Shown: positions 1 through 13,972, counted from the first letter of the stretch. The stretch is DNA of 64,000 nucleotides from Beverwykella pulmonaria (GCA_001599595.1 BCHH01000013.1:1139961-1203960), one strand, 5' to 3'. Program-made: numbers and translations. Notes: generated by a model not told the origin, from the sequence alone.

Positions 1-1169
1 AATGCTAACGTCTGGGGTCGCGGCAAGCTGCTTTGCTCGGCGTCAGCCCGTGTGTAGGAACGACTTGCATGGCGCGTGCAGCGGGTTTGGATGGACCGTC
101 GACCTACTGGAATTGGCCTAAGGTCGATGTTCGCTCACACCATCTTCTGGGCAACAACAGATCTGATGCACTAAGGCCTTGTGGGGTTTTGAGGTTGGGA
201 GGAGTAGGACGAGAACCTGAAACATCCAATAAACAAATTCGAGGACCGGTAACGGTGGGGAACTTCGAGTCTGACTTGTGCGGCGCATGTCCCATTGCGC
301 ATAGGGAATACGGGCGTGCTAACACATCGGGCGCCGGGCCATCATCCTGGTAGTTACACCCCCATAGTCAATCATTGGCACCATAATCTTACCATTATGG
401 CTCCATCAGCATGCATCTGTGACACCTGTCTCTCTGATTTTGTTTCTGTGTCTGCCGTGACATGGCAATCGCAGCCAAGTTGATAGCTCCTCTGAGGTAT
501 CACTCGAGGCGTTCTTGATGCCCTCGGCGCTTTTGCCAAACATCTATCGTGCTTGGCTATAAGCTTGTCTGCGTATCAATCCTTAGATCCGCTTACGCCA
601 TCCATTTAGTCACTTCCGAGAATCCAGCATCCAGCGCGATCTGACCTCAACCATAAGGGAGATGCGAAGCACAGGATGGCGTCGATTGGCAGTGGCTCTG
701 CCCTTCAACTTCCTTTTTGAATCCAATTCTCAAACATTATACACATTATTCTATTTCGCAAATATCAGATTCCACACGTTGGCTTGTCGTCGCAAAATTT
801 CCGTTTAGTGTAGTGCGTTATACATTCTACCTAGCGGGACGCCTCAATCGCCCGTTGCCGGCACTAACGCAACGATGCGATCGTGAAATCCGGGGAAGCG
901 TCAAAGTGTGGCGTAGTCCAGAAACACAACTCTAGGCAGCCACAATTGATTTGGCTGTTCAAGTTCCCAGAAGCGTGGAAATTCCGCCTCGTCCTAACGC
1001 TTCACCGGAGCATGATGAGCATTGACTTGTAAGGATAGCTTGGCTAGTCTACTAGAATGAAATTGTGATATCAGTGTTTAGATATATATCCACTCCAGGA
1101 ACTCCATACGCGCACTATATGCCATGTCCTCATCGCATCTCTCATCACCCTTCCTACACCCTTCCACTC
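1..1169. other. No gene recognised
   Basis: Only short open frames without recognisable protein character occur here. The longest is 106 codons at 33-353 on the plus strand; it has no known motif and an unordered composition. I see no tRNA or repeat. The stretch is probably the 3' flank of SPC3 together with the flank of a gene outside the window. Confidence 0.5.
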
Positions 1170-2081
1170 CTAAGCTTTGCCTCCTTTCTTCATAGGATAC
1201 TCCCCACCAACCTCCAACCTATGCCCCTCCTTCCCCTTCTCCACATCCAAATCCTTCATCTTCTTCCCAACCTCAGGAAAGTCAAACTTGTCACTAACGC
1301 CCCCCTTTAACGCCTCCCACGTCCCATACGTCCTCTTATTCTCCCATACTAATGCCCCGACCCAGGGCTGCACATTCCACCCCAACTCGAGTACCACATC
1401 TGTCCTATTCTGCAATTTCCCCGTGATATCCGTGATCTGGTACTTTGGCCTCTGATTCGATAGATGGATCTCTCCGATTGGGTATGGGGACTCTGATTTC
1501 TTCTCCTTCTTCGCACCCTTGGCAGGTTTTGGTTTTTTTGCGGATTTGGGGAACGGGTGGTTGTAGTGGTTTTGGTGCCAGGGCGCTGATTTAGAGGCGA
1601 GAATCGCGTCCCAGATTATGGCTTCTGAGGCGGGTTCCGAGGGCTTGGTGGACGGGTAGATGGCTTTTAGGTATAGGAAGACTTGTTTTGTGTTCCAGTT
1701 GAAGAGGGAGTTGAGATCTGTTCCAAGCCCTTGTCAACAATTGCGATTATCTATTGTGAAGAGGATTGATGCAAGGTGGAGAGAGAAAGAAAAAAAGCGT
1801 AGCGTACCCGCGTCCAGATCGAACTTAATATGCGCATACTCCTCCTTCTTGTAACTGTAGTAATGCGGTCGGCCTCTCACACTGTTCCCCATTAGCAATC
1901 CATACCCATATCGCCATCTTCATAATAGGAAACCGTACACCTGGACATTTCGCAGCTGCACGCTCGCTGAGGGAGCCTGCGGGTTGATGAAGGTGGAAAG
2001 CGCAATGACCGCGGCGACGGTGAACGCTACAGTGGTGAAGAATCCGAAGACATTCTGCACTCGGACTAAGGCTGAGTGCAT
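1170..2081 (-). CDS. SPC3: Signal peptidase complex subunit 3 (SPC3/SPC22)
   Basis: Three exons are inferred: 2081-1939, 1881-1808 and 1717-1170, giving 254 residues. The introns (57 and 90 nt) begin GTACGG and GTACGC and end in ACAG, and all phases agree. The protein is a type II membrane protein of the ER signal peptidase: a short cytosolic start, one membrane segment at about residues 10-32 (FGFFTTVAFTVAAVIALSTF), then a lumenal domain. Family landmarks are LNSLFNWNTKQVFLYL and the C-terminal part with GKLQNRTDVVLELGWNVQPW. It supports cleavage of signal peptides from secreted proteins. It is somewhat longer than yeast Spc3 because of a Lys/Pro-rich insert (KSAKKPKPAKGAKKEKK). The start is the first ATG in frame and opens directly on the membrane segment. 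It lies tandem with XRN1, on the same strand and about 470 bp beyond its stop. Confidence 0.88.
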
Positions 2082-2552
2082 TTTGGCGACGCAGTGGGTG
2101 GTGGTGGGAGAGTGTTGGTGCGATTGCGGTGGAGCTTGTTCTAAACACGTCTCTGGAGCTGTCAGCCCTATGGCGGTATACGCTAATAGCTTGGCAAAGG
2201 AGATATTCCGATCATGAAATTCAGAATCAAAGTCGAGAGTAATGCATACATTGGCTCACTTGATGCAGAAACTGTGAGCTTGCAATGCTATTATTCTTTA
2301 TTCTACCTATTACTTAAAAGCTGATAATAGTCATTTGCATTCAAGGTTTTGCTAATACATCACAAGAGACATTTAGATCCTCCAAACCAAATGTTACAGA
2401 TAGCTTGAGCGCATATGAATATCATATGCTCAAACTCTCTATGCCATAGCTGTTATACATATTACTCGTAAGCTGACAATACCACCTAATGCGTATCATG
2501 TCCACCCTCTAAGCGCGACGCCCTAAGAAATCTAACACCCGTGGACAGGCAT
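2082..2552. other. Intergenic, XRN1 3' end to SPC3 start
   Basis: This 471-bp AT-rich spacer lies between the XRN1 stop and the SPC3 start, both on the minus strand. It should hold the XRN1 3' UTR and the SPC3 promoter. No open frame in it looks coding. Confidence 0.6.
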
Positions 2553-5500
2553 TTACTGCGGAGGCGCCGGAGCGGCAGCCTGAGGTGCAGGCGCCCCTCC
2601 CCTCGGTGCTCCGCGTCCACGGAATCCGCCACGACCGCGACCACGTCCTCGGTAACCTCCTCGCGGGGCATCGAGGTTTGCCGGCGGTGGCACATTATTG
2701 TAGCTTTGCGGTCGGAAGTTCGGATTATTCTCTACTACGCCAGCAGTTGGATCACTCGGATTTGTTGAAGTAAAGCCACCACGAGGCGGCTTCGGGCCAG
2801 GTCCTCCTCGACCACGAGGGACGAAGCCAGCGTTGCCGCGCGGGTTCTGGTTCTGATTCTGGTTTTGGGAACCATTCGAGTTCCCACGAGGCGCGAAGCC
2901 ACCACGGCCACCTCGAGGTGGTCCGTTATGCATCGGAAGCTGCTGATGCTGTTGTTCGGGTTGCTGAGAACCATTTTGTGCGTGCCCGTTGCCTCGCGGT
3001 GCCATACCACCCCCTCGACCTCGAGAAGCTCCGTTGGTGTTTCCACCAACGAAAGCGCCCCGATACGAGCCTTGAAGTGGTGGCGGAGTGCCGGCGGGCA
3101 CGAGCTGTGGTCCAGTGGGAGCTCCGTAGGCGCGAGCCGTCAATGGCTGGGTAGGAGGCGGAGGCCGCTTCGCCATACCTGTGGCCGAATATGAGACGAC
3201 TTGTTTATCGGTCAGGTTGAGAACTGCAGTCATTGGTACAGTGGAGCCCCTGAATGGAGAACAGCGACCACCTAGTGAAGTTCCGCTCATGAAAGTCACA
3301 TCGAAGACTATATCCAATAAGGTGGTCCGGGAAGTGCGCGTCTTTCCAATCACCGTACCCCAAGATCCAATTGGCACTCTCCCGGAATCTTGAACATAGA
3401 CAATCCTATCGCCAATGCTAAATCTTTGATTCCCGAGACGTTGCTCTGCATCTGACGGTTTCAGAATGGCGGCTCTGGGAACCTTTCCAATCTTCACGTT
3501 CTGAACATCTTGTGTGATAGGGAAGTTGGCGTCGGCAGCCTGCTCGATCAGTTTCACAGCATCCGAGTCAAGCTGTTCGGCATCCAGCGGAACTTTCTCA
3601 AAACTCTTGGCCTCCATCTCTTTTAGCCATGCGCCAATCTCTTTCACTTTCTGTTTGGCGATTTCTGCTGGGTAGAAATCGGTATCGTTCCAGCCGTCGC
3701 CCTGAGGGTTCTTGATGATACCGGCAAAGAGCTCGGGGAACTTGAGCATGTACTGAGCAAGAAGCTCAACGGCCTTCTGACTGTACTCCCAGCCATTCTC
3801 AGACTTCCTCGAATAGCCCAAAACTTTCATCTTCTTTGCCTCGAACTTCAAATTCAGTCCAAGGTTCAAAGACAGGCCGCTGGAGTTGACCTTGAATGAA
3901 GCTGTGATCTTAGACAATGCCAGTGGAGGCATTCTGAGCTGACGAGCAACAGCATATGAGGGGGAATATGGTGTTTCTCGTTCGGCCTTTCTGGCCATCT
4001 CCCGGCCAAATTCAGGTTCTTGCTTCTTCAATTTTGAGACCATGATGATGGCTTTGTGATCCGCATGGCCAACGACCTGCATAGGTCGACCGTAGGCGTA
4101 ATCTCCTAGGTAGAAAGCTCGAGCTCCGATGGGGAATTCCTCCTCGATCGGCAACGCTGCCTTCTCCAAGAAGCGCTGATCTGGGCTGGTAACATCATCC
4201 ACAATCGTCTGAGAAGCATACTCAACCTGTATGCCAGGAATCTCGGCGTACTCCTTGATGGTCGCGCCATCGTCTGTTTTCTTGAGACCCTTGAGCATTT
4301 CTACGTGCACAAGAGACTCGACTTCGCCAATGATCATACCTAGACGCTTGCTATACGTGTTTTCGATCCGATCAGCTTTCTTCTTCCAGTCCGAGATCTC
4401 TCTTGGGTCGTGAGGAGTAGCAATGGGTGCAGATGACCCAGAATCAGGCAAAACATAATCGAACAGCTCGTCAGACACCTTGACAACCTTCGCCTCTTGC
4501 AAGAAAGGATATCCAACGTGAACGGCCTTGCCCAGCTTCGCTGTTGCATGGGCCAAGGCTGATCGAGCCTCGGTCTCCAGGAGAGTGATGATCATACTCT
4601 CATTCCGGCTGTCCTGCTGGAATACGTTGACACCCGCAAAGTCTGATTTACCATAGAATGGTAGTGTTTTCAAACTGGGGAAGCCAGCCAGGGACTCAGC
4701 TCCAAGTTTTACTCCCCCCATCAAACCCACGTATACCTCCAACCCATCCATCGTAGGAAGCTCGAAAATGTTCTCTATGCAACGGCAATGCTCGATATCG
4801 GGGAATATTCCTGGCAAAGACGATGGGTACACAAAGTCGAGATCTCGAGAATACGTGAACTTCAAGGAAACGCCAAACGAGTTACGGGCCGCTTCGTCTG
4901 GGGTGAGAAGATGCTCCTTTGTTGCCATTGCTGGAAGAAGCCTGCTTTCATCAATGAAAGGAATCTTCACAACTGCTTCCCATTCCATCTTCTTTCCATT
5001 CATATCGAGATCAAAGTCCCGTGGATAGAAATCAATAATCGGGGAGTCTTTATTCGTCATCAAATCGTGATATGCAACTGGAACAATCTTTTTGCTTCGG
5101 TCGGGAAGCACGCCCATCAACTGTTGGTATGGTTTGAAAGGCTGGCCCAGCTTAAAATTAATGTCTGCCTTCAAGCCCTTTTTGACATCTGCTCTTGTTA
5201 GCACGCGTAGAACATAAAGGATGTGTTATGCTAACCAGAGATCATGGGAGAGTAATGATAACCATAGAACCATGGCCATGATGCAACGCCGCGATAGTAG
5301 TAGTACAGGACCCACTGTAGCCCCTGTACGTAGTTTTCAGTCAGTTTCCTGAGTTCCTCTTCATTGTCCCGACCCCATTCGAACTTAGTTGTGTAGTATT
5401 GGTTCTTCCATGCAAGGAACTTCTCCTCGTACTTCTTTTCCATTTCACTCTGCGCTTCTTCCGGGGAAATGTCGACCACCTTGGCATTATCATATTTCTG

Positions 5501-6937
5501 TATGACTCGAGAGATTGCCTTGCGAGATTCTTCGTCATCGTCTTCTTCCTCGTCGTCATCCTCGACTAGCTTTGGTGGGAAGGACAGCTGGAGATGGCGA
5601 TCGCCATCGTCGTTTTGGACGGTCTTCCATTGTAGATGAAGGCTGTCAGCCAGATCTTGGACAAACTTTCGATCTGACGCCTTGAGCGTGGTAGGGAGAT
5701 TGTATGGTGACGGGGTTTTGGTATCAAGATACATGCCCACGAAGTTTTTGATATTCGAGAAGATCTTTTGTTGCTCCGTCGACATAACGACGGCTCCCCT
5801 CTTCTTCGTCCTCTCCATTACGTCTTCCTTCTCGAGCCGCTTCCCCTTGAACCAGGCAGCGTCTGCGTTCTCCGACTCGAAATGGCGGTACTCCACATGC
5901 GACAGCTCATCGAGAAGAAGTGCCAGCCTCTCCATGTTGATAACGCCGCCTTCGTTAATATATCCTTTAGCCTTGGGTAATACTGTCTTGTAAACGTTGA
6001 ACATGAGAGCCAAAGCGCCTTCGTTGATATGCAAATGCGGGAGATTGGGAAGGAAATCGTTGCCGACAAAGAAAGCCATAAGAATGAAATCGTCAATGAC
6101 CCGCTCCATGTCGAATGGAAATCCAAGAACGCCAGGCTCCTTCAGTTCTTGGAATTCGAGTTCCAGGTACTCGCGTACTATGCAAAGATGCATGAGGTAG
6201 AAATTCTGATGCTCCAGTTCTTTGGACTTGGTCTTATTCTGCCGGCCAAATGTGACTTCCTCTCTAAGCAGGGAGAAGTGAGGGTCGTGGCTAAGCAGGC
6301 CCAGCATGATCAGGTCAGCGTCGAGACCGTACAGACAATGGCGACGGTTGGGGTCATAGCCCGGTTGCGACTTGGCCTGGCGGATGTACTCCATGATCTT
6401 GTGTTCGCCTTCTCCGGGAACTTCGTGGCCGGACAGAACGACTTCCACGCCCTGCCAGTCCAAGTCTTCAGATACCTTCTTGTTTATGAAATACTTGAGC
6501 TGCCGCGTAAGCTTTGCCATGAACTCTGTGCCCGGGGTGATGCAGTTGCTGTCGAAGGGATCTTCCTTCGGCATTTCTACGCCTTCCCTGATGGCCTTAT
6601 CTCGAGCCTTTTCAGTGTCGAGGGCGGTTCGGAAACGACGGGCGCGCTGCTGGTTCATCTTGGCGCGGGGGGCGACACCGTCGATGGCCATGAAGAAGAG
6701 CTGCTTCGGCTTGATCTTGCCAAAGAGATGCTCGATGTAGTTAAAAATGGCGATGAACATCTTGTCTTCAGTCATACGGAAAGTCGGCGAGTCTGAGTCG
6801 TTGTGGGTGCAATTATGAATAATGCCGTTCATGTCGAGATAGAGACAGTCGAATTCGGGAATTCGATTCTCCGCAATGAGCTGGGAGATGGCGGGATATC
6901 GCTCGGACATCCACCGAAAGAACTTGGGAACACCCAT
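2553..6937 (-). CDS. XRN1: 5'-3' exoribonuclease 1 (Xrn1/Kem1)
   Basis: Two exons, 6937-5236 and 5188-2553, are joined by a 47-nt intron (GTTAGC..GCTAAC..GCAG), giving 1445 residues. This is the cytoplasmic exonuclease that degrades decapped mRNA. The N-terminus has the invariant MGVPKFFRWMSERYP start, LYLDMNGIIHNCTH with catalytic Asp35, the EVPGEGEHKIMEYIR block and GLDADLIMLGLLSHD, whose acidic residues bind the metals. The C-terminal exon carries the tower/PAZ/KOW/SH3-like part (FKLGQPFKPYQQLMGVLPDR is at its start). It ends in a long Gln/Asn/Gly/Arg-rich tail with RGG and RGRG repeats, probably disordered and involved in RNA or P-body contacts. Length fits fungal Xrn1. The donor GTTAGC is slightly unusual, but frame and conservation on both sides support it. 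The gene is divergent from HAT2. Confidence 0.95.
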
Positions 6938-7394
6938 GGCTGCGGTTGAGGCGTGGTGATATACGCGGGAACTTTTTAGTCGAAGTTGTTAGTTGGAGCA
7001 ATCGCTAGAGGATGGGTCGCAAGTGGCGGTTGCGGCGAGCGAGAGCGAGAGAGGAGAAGGAGAAGGAGGAGGATAGGCGAGAGGGAGCGCGCGTGGCGCT
7101 GAAGGTGGAGGAGCGAGGGAGAGGGATGAGGGCTGGGAGGCAGATTCGCGACGCGGAGGTCTTCAAAGAGACCGAAGTGATCAAAGGCTCCAGTCGACTT
7201 AAGTTCGGAAACGCCAAGACTGGGGTTTGCCAAGCTCATCACGTGCAGACGGCGCGAGCTCCGGCTCCACTTGAGCAAGGTTCTCGCGGCGCGTCGTTCA
7301 GTAACTCAACTATCTACAATTTCCTCAAGTGCTTCCCCGCCCACGCACTTTGGCCCACGATTCACGCATCTCGACTACGCATATCACCGCCGCA
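6938..7394. promoter_or_regulatory. Divergent promoter region of XRN1 and HAT2
   Basis: This 457-bp segment lies between the two divergent start codons. It is GC-rich, with purine runs near 7040-7140 (gagaaggagaaggagga type). No TATA box is evident, which fits housekeeping genes. Open frames across it (for example 7012-7410) look like composition artefacts. Confidence 0.6.
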
Positions 7395-8869
<1,475 letters not shown>

Positions 8870-10348
8870 TCCTTCACATAACTATACTCTTCTTTTCCAT
8901 TCTGATGGATGTTCGTTGTGACCTGCACCACCTGTGTCCTCTTCTTTCTCTGCGCCGCCGCAACGATTACCTCGTCAACACCCTAATCAGCATGCGCAGA
9001 ACACTCAGTCACTATTGGACGCTTTAAATTTTGCAATGAGATGTGATGCGATGCGAGTTCTGATTTGGTGGCATGGAAAAGGGTGTTCGGCGTCTCTGGT
9101 GTTCTGGCTCAGTGGCACGTTTGGCGGGCGAGTGCATGTGACACATTGGTAGTCTCTCCCATAGCTTGTTCTGCGTTCAATCCAATCCAATGTAGGTGGG
9201 ATAGCCTTATATCCCTTCGAATTTGCACTGTTCTATTTTCTGTCCGCATTCCAGTATACTTCTCGACAACCAGCGCTAAAGCGCTGCATTCGAAGGATCT
9301 ATCTAATTCATTCCCTGTAAGGTACGTTGAAGACGAATGATGCACGGCCTAGTCCTTTGCATACTATACAACATTACGAACAGATTTCAGAATCTTTGCA
9401 CAATACCTACCTGAAAAAGACGATTCACTTCATCAATGCGAACCGTGCACAATATCTCCTCCACCTGGAGGCTTGCTACAGCAAGATGAACTGTTGATAT
9501 TTCGCTGCGTGGGTCTATATTGCGGGTAGGACGAAGAACGTGCTTTTTTTTTCTCCGCTGTGATGTGACGTATCGTCGATGCAGGGTCATCCTATTCCGG
9601 CGCTTACGTTCTCTCAATTAGAGAGAATGGGAGAATGAGAGAGCGAGAGGAGCGCGGTTAGTCCGCAGACGTAGCCTCGTAGCGAGTAATGATTGGACAG
9701 TGATTGTTGGAGAGGGCGGCAGTCATGGAGATGTCACGGCACAATTTGCTAAGCATGTATAGGAGAGAGTTTTTATCAATATTGTTTGCATTGCAGTAAG
9801 AACCGGCTAGAGAACACAACCACAAGAGATACCAGCCGAAGGGAAACCAGGTATCAATGTTAATCTAAAGACGCCTTACCGGATCGACAAACGTCGTGAG
9901 CAAACCCAAACCCAAACCCAAACCCAAACTTGAAGCCAAGCAGATAAACGCCGCAGGTACCCATTTCAACCCGCCCAGCCAAGTCCAGGATGGAAAAATG
10001 AGAGTATTAGGCGCAGGTAATGACAGTAAGAAAGAGCGGGGGTGAGACTAATTTATGCTCTAGCTGTAGGAAAAGCCACTTCGCGACTAATTAGTGAAAG
10101 GGCTATCCTATCAAGCGCAGCCCACCTTCCAACCAAGAGGAAGAAGGCCTATTCCCACGGCACGCGGGAAGGAAGGCATCCTATCTTGGGAGTGGGGACA
10201 ACTGCGCCTGATAACGAAGCTCTTGCACGTGGTAGATAGCGAGCAGCTTGCCGTACAGCGGTTCGAAGATAGTGTGGTCAGCACGGGGCTGGGGTATATC
10301 AATAAAAAGGCGTAACGATGTTCAGGATGCGGTAATATTCAACGAACC
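8870..10348. other. Intergenic, about 1.5 kb, no gene seen
   Basis: This lies between convergent ends: HAT2 on the plus strand and the 409-residue unknown gene on the minus strand. Open frames here are short, overlap on both strands and show no motif. It contains a short hexanucleotide array at 9901-9930. It should include both 3' UTRs; the rest is unexplained. Confidence 0.5.
9901..9930. repeat. Short hexanucleotide repeat (CAAACC)n
   Basis: Five consecutive six-base units of CAAACC (the last is CAAACT) lie in gene-free DNA. It is a simple microsatellite. It differs from the fungal telomere unit CCCTAA, so it is not an interstitial telomere. Confidence 0.85.
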
Positions 10349-11634
10349 CTAGACTTCGGGCACGGGATCGACGGTGACAGGGAGTTCTGAAGCGGCAGCG
10401 ATGGGGAGCTCTGGGCCAGCGTTCTCATCAGTGTAGATCGGGATTGGCTCTTGCTCCTTCTCGTCCGCCACAACGGGCTCCGAAGACTCTGCGGGTGCAA
10501 CGGCCTCAGTAGTCTCCTCCTTGACCGACTCCTTCTCCGGCGTAGCAATGCTGAAGTCGAACTCTTTTGAAAGATGGGAGGGCTTCTCAAGAGAAACATT
10601 AACGGTCACGTAGGACGTAGCGTCCAAGCCCTCGCCGTAGAAGTCTGCAGCAGGAAGATCCCCTAATGGCAGGCGATCCTCATCCATGGCATCCTGAGCG
10701 ATCTTCCTAAGTCGCGGCAGCTTGACGTGTTCGGCAGGAGCCTCGGCGCCGGTGTCCATGCTATCAGCCGAGAGTTGAGCACGGGGCTGCGTTGGGCAGA
10801 AGTCGGGGGGAGGAATATTCTCCTTGCCGCGCTCCATCTGCTCGTTCCTCTTCTTTGTCTCCAAATCATCGTCTGAGCTGATGTCGAGAACGGATGCGGA
10901 GTGCTCCATGAGGTTGGCGGCCTCCTGTTCAAGGGTATCCTCGTGGATCTCGAAGAACCATCCCTTGGGCATGGACTCTTCGATGGTAGAGGCATGGCTG
11001 GGTGTGGCAGCTGGTGTAGCGAAGGTCGACTTGGGTGCGTAGCTTGGGATGGTGCCACTGAGAGCTGCATCAATGGAGAAGGGCAACGCCGGGCTGCCGT
11101 GGGCGAACGAGGGTGGGTCCACGCGTCTGATTGGAGAGCCAGTGGTGCGACGCTTGGTAAGGAGGCCGATGCGCTTATGCTTGGGAGACCCGCGGCTGAG
11201 GTTTATCGGAGTCGAGTTGCTAGTGCTTGCTCGGGGAGATGCGAGAGCTTTTCGGCGGGAAGCAACTGAAGGCGAGGCTGTGATGGACGCAACAGACTTG
11301 GACGGAGAAGTGAAAAGGGAGAACTGGACGGGCTTCGAGTACGCATCACCAGTCTTGGACTTCTTGGTTGGCGAATTGAAAATGGACGGGTCAATGTTCT
11401 CCGCGTCGTCTTCTTCAAACACAGATGCAGCTCGGCGCTTGCTAGTGGACTGGGTTGGCTTGCCGAAGGCAGATGAAAAGGCTGGTGCGATAGCTATTGA
11501 TATTACGTTTAGTGATTGGATCTGAGACGTCTTCAGGGCAGACGCTTACCATTCTGCCTGTTTTTGGCACTGGAGAGAGCCTGGAGTCGCGGGCTGCCGA
11601 TTTCGGCAAAGGGCTGGCGCGTAAAGAGGGCCAT
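10349..11634 (-). CDS. Conserved Ser/Pro-rich protein of unknown function
   Basis: Two exons, 11634-11550 and 11493-10349, with a 56-nt intron (GTAAGC..CAATAG); 409 residues. The first exon encodes the MALFTRQPFAEIGSPRLQAL start, which continues smoothly into the second. I do not recognise a domain. The protein is rich in Ser, Pro and charged residues, has several SP/TP sites (SPTKKSK, FTSPSK, GSPKHKR, TTGSPIRR), basic clusters that could be nuclear signals, one compact segment PKGWFFEIHEDTLEQEAANL and an acidic Glu/Pro/Ala-rich tail. GKENIPP and DAENIDP are conserved-looking motifs. SP/TP sites near Lys/Arg suggest a CDK-regulated nuclear protein, but that is inference. Confidence 0.75.
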
Positions 11635-12820
11635 GTCGCAGCTTGTTTACGGAGTGAGAGAGGACGAATACAAAGATGCTGTAGAAACGTGACGATTCGA
11701 ATAAAGTAGGGTGGTAGTAAGCAGTGCTCAGAGCGAGTCCAGCGGGAACTGAGAGTGTGGATCGTAGAAAGGTAAGTAGCAGGCAGTGTCTGAGACGGAG
11801 TGTGGATGGGCGGTGTGAATCGACCACGCAACAATGTCAGTACTGTGGCAAGAACGAAGAAGGATTGAAGAGACGGGCAGAGTGCACCACGGCGACGAGA
11901 AGTGAGGTTCTTGGAGAGAGCAAGCCTGGGAGAGAGGAAGAAGGAGGGCAGCGAGGGGGATAAGTCTTTTTGGCGGGATGGCGGGACGTGGAGGTTGGAA
12001 GACGCGTGCCGAATCGGACTAGCGCGTTAGGGGCAAAATCGCGACTCTGGACGCGAAGTCCCAGCTCCACTTCCGGGCCGCAGGGACGCGCTCCTGTTTC
12101 TGGACACCGCTGCAATCAATGCGCCGCCGAGGATTGGCTCTCGATGCACGCCCTGTGCGCCACAAACGCGAACACGCTACGAAAATCCAACACTGGTTCC
12201 CTCAGCGCGGATGCCTGTTTAATATGTGTGTGATGCTCGCCCGAGCCGGGCACGGCGCTTTCCCAACAGTCACTGCGTCCAGTGCCGTCACACACGACCA
12301 TTGAGAGCACCTGCAGCCTTGCCATATCAGTCAACTATCACCACGGATCGCCATGCCCAGTTTTTGTGCATGTTTCAAACCGCGTTTGTCTGCACAATCC
12401 CGCTGCTAACGACCGCGTCGAGGCAGCATGCACCTGAGTTCGCAGGTTATGCACACATCGCGGAGTTTCTGTTGGCTATGTTAAAAAGGGATATGAACTA
12501 GGCTTCGTTATACACAGCTGGGCTACTTGAATATCGCTCTTCGCCCATGGAGACGCACTTCTAGCTATTGGACTTGATTGATTATAGTGGAGCGTGTAAT
12601 GGCGTCATCCAGCGCGTCCGCTTTTCAGACCCATTTAGGCACGGTTCAGTTGCGCAGGGCCAGGATCTTGGCAAGATTTCCTGGCCCAGTGGATTTCTGG
12701 GGTGGGGAACAGGTTTCCACGGGAGACTCGGCCTGCTTATTTGGGTAGTCGGTATTTGCATACTCAGTACCGCTGGCCATCTAAGGAAAAGGATAACGGA
12801 CTTTTCCTAGTATAACTAGC
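11635..12820. other. Gene-free flank between unknown gene and Tc locus
   Basis: About 1.2 kb upstream of the 409-residue gene with no supported gene. The first few hundred bases should hold that gene's promoter. Short open frames on both strands (for example 11837-12115 and 12116-12334) overlap one another and show no family signal. Confidence 0.5.
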
Positions 12821-12947
12821 ACACCGCCCTCCCATGAACAAGTGACTAGCGCCAGCCACCACACATGTGAAATTTGTAGGGAACACTAATGATATGTAGG
12901 GAAGACGCACGGATAGCGCTAGTCACCTATTCATGAGAGGGCGGTGT
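12821..12947. mobile_element. MITE-like inverted-repeat element, copy 1
   Basis: The arms 12821-12852 and 12916-12947 are inverted copies of 32 bp with about four mismatches. The outer end reads ACACCGCCCTCCCATGAA. They enclose a 63-bp centre without coding capacity, for 127 bp in total. The arm shares the block CCCTCCCATGAA and the inner TAGCGCC with the element at 13147-13263, so both belong to one family. No clear target-site duplication is visible. It is best explained as a non-autonomous DNA transposon remnant; a strong hairpin-forming RNA locus is the alternative. Confidence 0.65.
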
Positions 12948-13146
12948 AATCGGATTTTGCGTATTAAATCAAACTTGGCGCCCGGCGTACTGCAGAAAGC
13001 TTAACAAAACAACGACCCTACGGCTGGCAAACCACTACCACCAGAAATACTATGGCGAACAGCCTAGGAGCGTCAGAATTATACGCGCTGGGTAGTGGCC
13101 CCGGCCTTGAGCAACCAAACAGTGCCTTGGAAAACTTGTTTGCTAC

Positions 13147-13263
13147 TCCAGCCCCCTCCCATGAATGAATGAGTAGCGCCGTCAGTGCGTCTTCCATACA
13201 GGTCCATACAAATTCTGTCTGTGCGGTGACGCGCTACTCATTCATTCATGGGAGGGGGCTGGA
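13147..13263. mobile_element. MITE-like inverted-repeat element, copy 2
   Basis: The arms 13147-13184 and 13227-13263 are inverted copies of 37-38 bp that differ by a single one-base indel. The outer end reads TCCAGCCCCCTCCCATGAAT. The centre is 42 bp, for 117 bp in total. The near-perfect arms suggest a more recent insertion than copy 1. A small ATGA/ATGAATGA repeat lies inside each arm. No coding capacity and no obvious target duplication. Confidence 0.7.
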
Positions 13264-13972
13264 AACTGCGGTTCACTTTGACATAATGAGTCACAATTCA
13301 AGAGTAAGAACAGTCATAATATCCAAGTTCCCGGGGATTGATTTGGGAAACTTCTGGCGTAGCCCTCATGCGCCTTCCAAATGGAAACTACCGTGTCGGT
13401 ACCGTGTTTGGAAGAAACACAATTGGTCAGTCAGCAGACCCAACGAATGACTTTGTGACACGCCAGCCACAAAATTTCACGGTAGTATGATCAAGCAAGT
13501 TTGGTAGCCTAGAATTGGTCATATTCGTGACCAAGCTTTTGCAGCTTGGTTGCGTCGACATCGCCGGGATTCAGGGGCTCAACACCGAGTTGTGACTCGA
13601 AATATCGGAGAGTATAGTTAGCTAGGTCTGAAGAGGAGATCATTCTACGGAGGAGCTGCCGAGGAAATGTCTATAGTTGTACCAAGCACGCTAGGAACTT
13701 GCGAAGATAGTGAAAGCAAACATAGAGGTGACTCATTATGTGACCCACGGGCCAACCACTTCACTTTTCTCTCTATAGAAAAATGATCGAACGGATGTCA
13801 CTTCGTGTGAGGCGTACTTTGACATCGCCTTGGGGAATCTGGAGACTGTGGGGTCGAGCTGCACGCATAGAGAACCTGATGTATTTCATCCCCAAGAGAC
13901 ATACTGATAATGGGAATCTGAGAGATGAAGAGTTTAGAAGGTATACGGAGACCATTTGGCTGAGCTAGTCCC
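13264..13972. other. 3' flank of the TcB-TcC gene
   Basis: About 700 bp between the second inverted-repeat element and the stop of the TcB-TcC gene. No small gene that could serve as an immunity partner is supported. The open frames at 13773-13998 are short, overlap on both strands and have no motif. Confidence 0.5.

Noticed and set aside
33..353. 106-codon frame at the window start
   Set aside because: No motif and an overlapping frame of similar length on the other strand; composition artefact likely.
6029..6796. 255-codon plus-strand frame
   Set aside because: It lies wholly antisense to the conserved nuclease core of XRN1 and has no family motif; a shadow frame.
9901..9930. Possible interstitial telomere repeat
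   Set aside because: The unit is CAAACC, not the CCCTAA/TTAGGG of filamentous fungi; a plain microsatellite.
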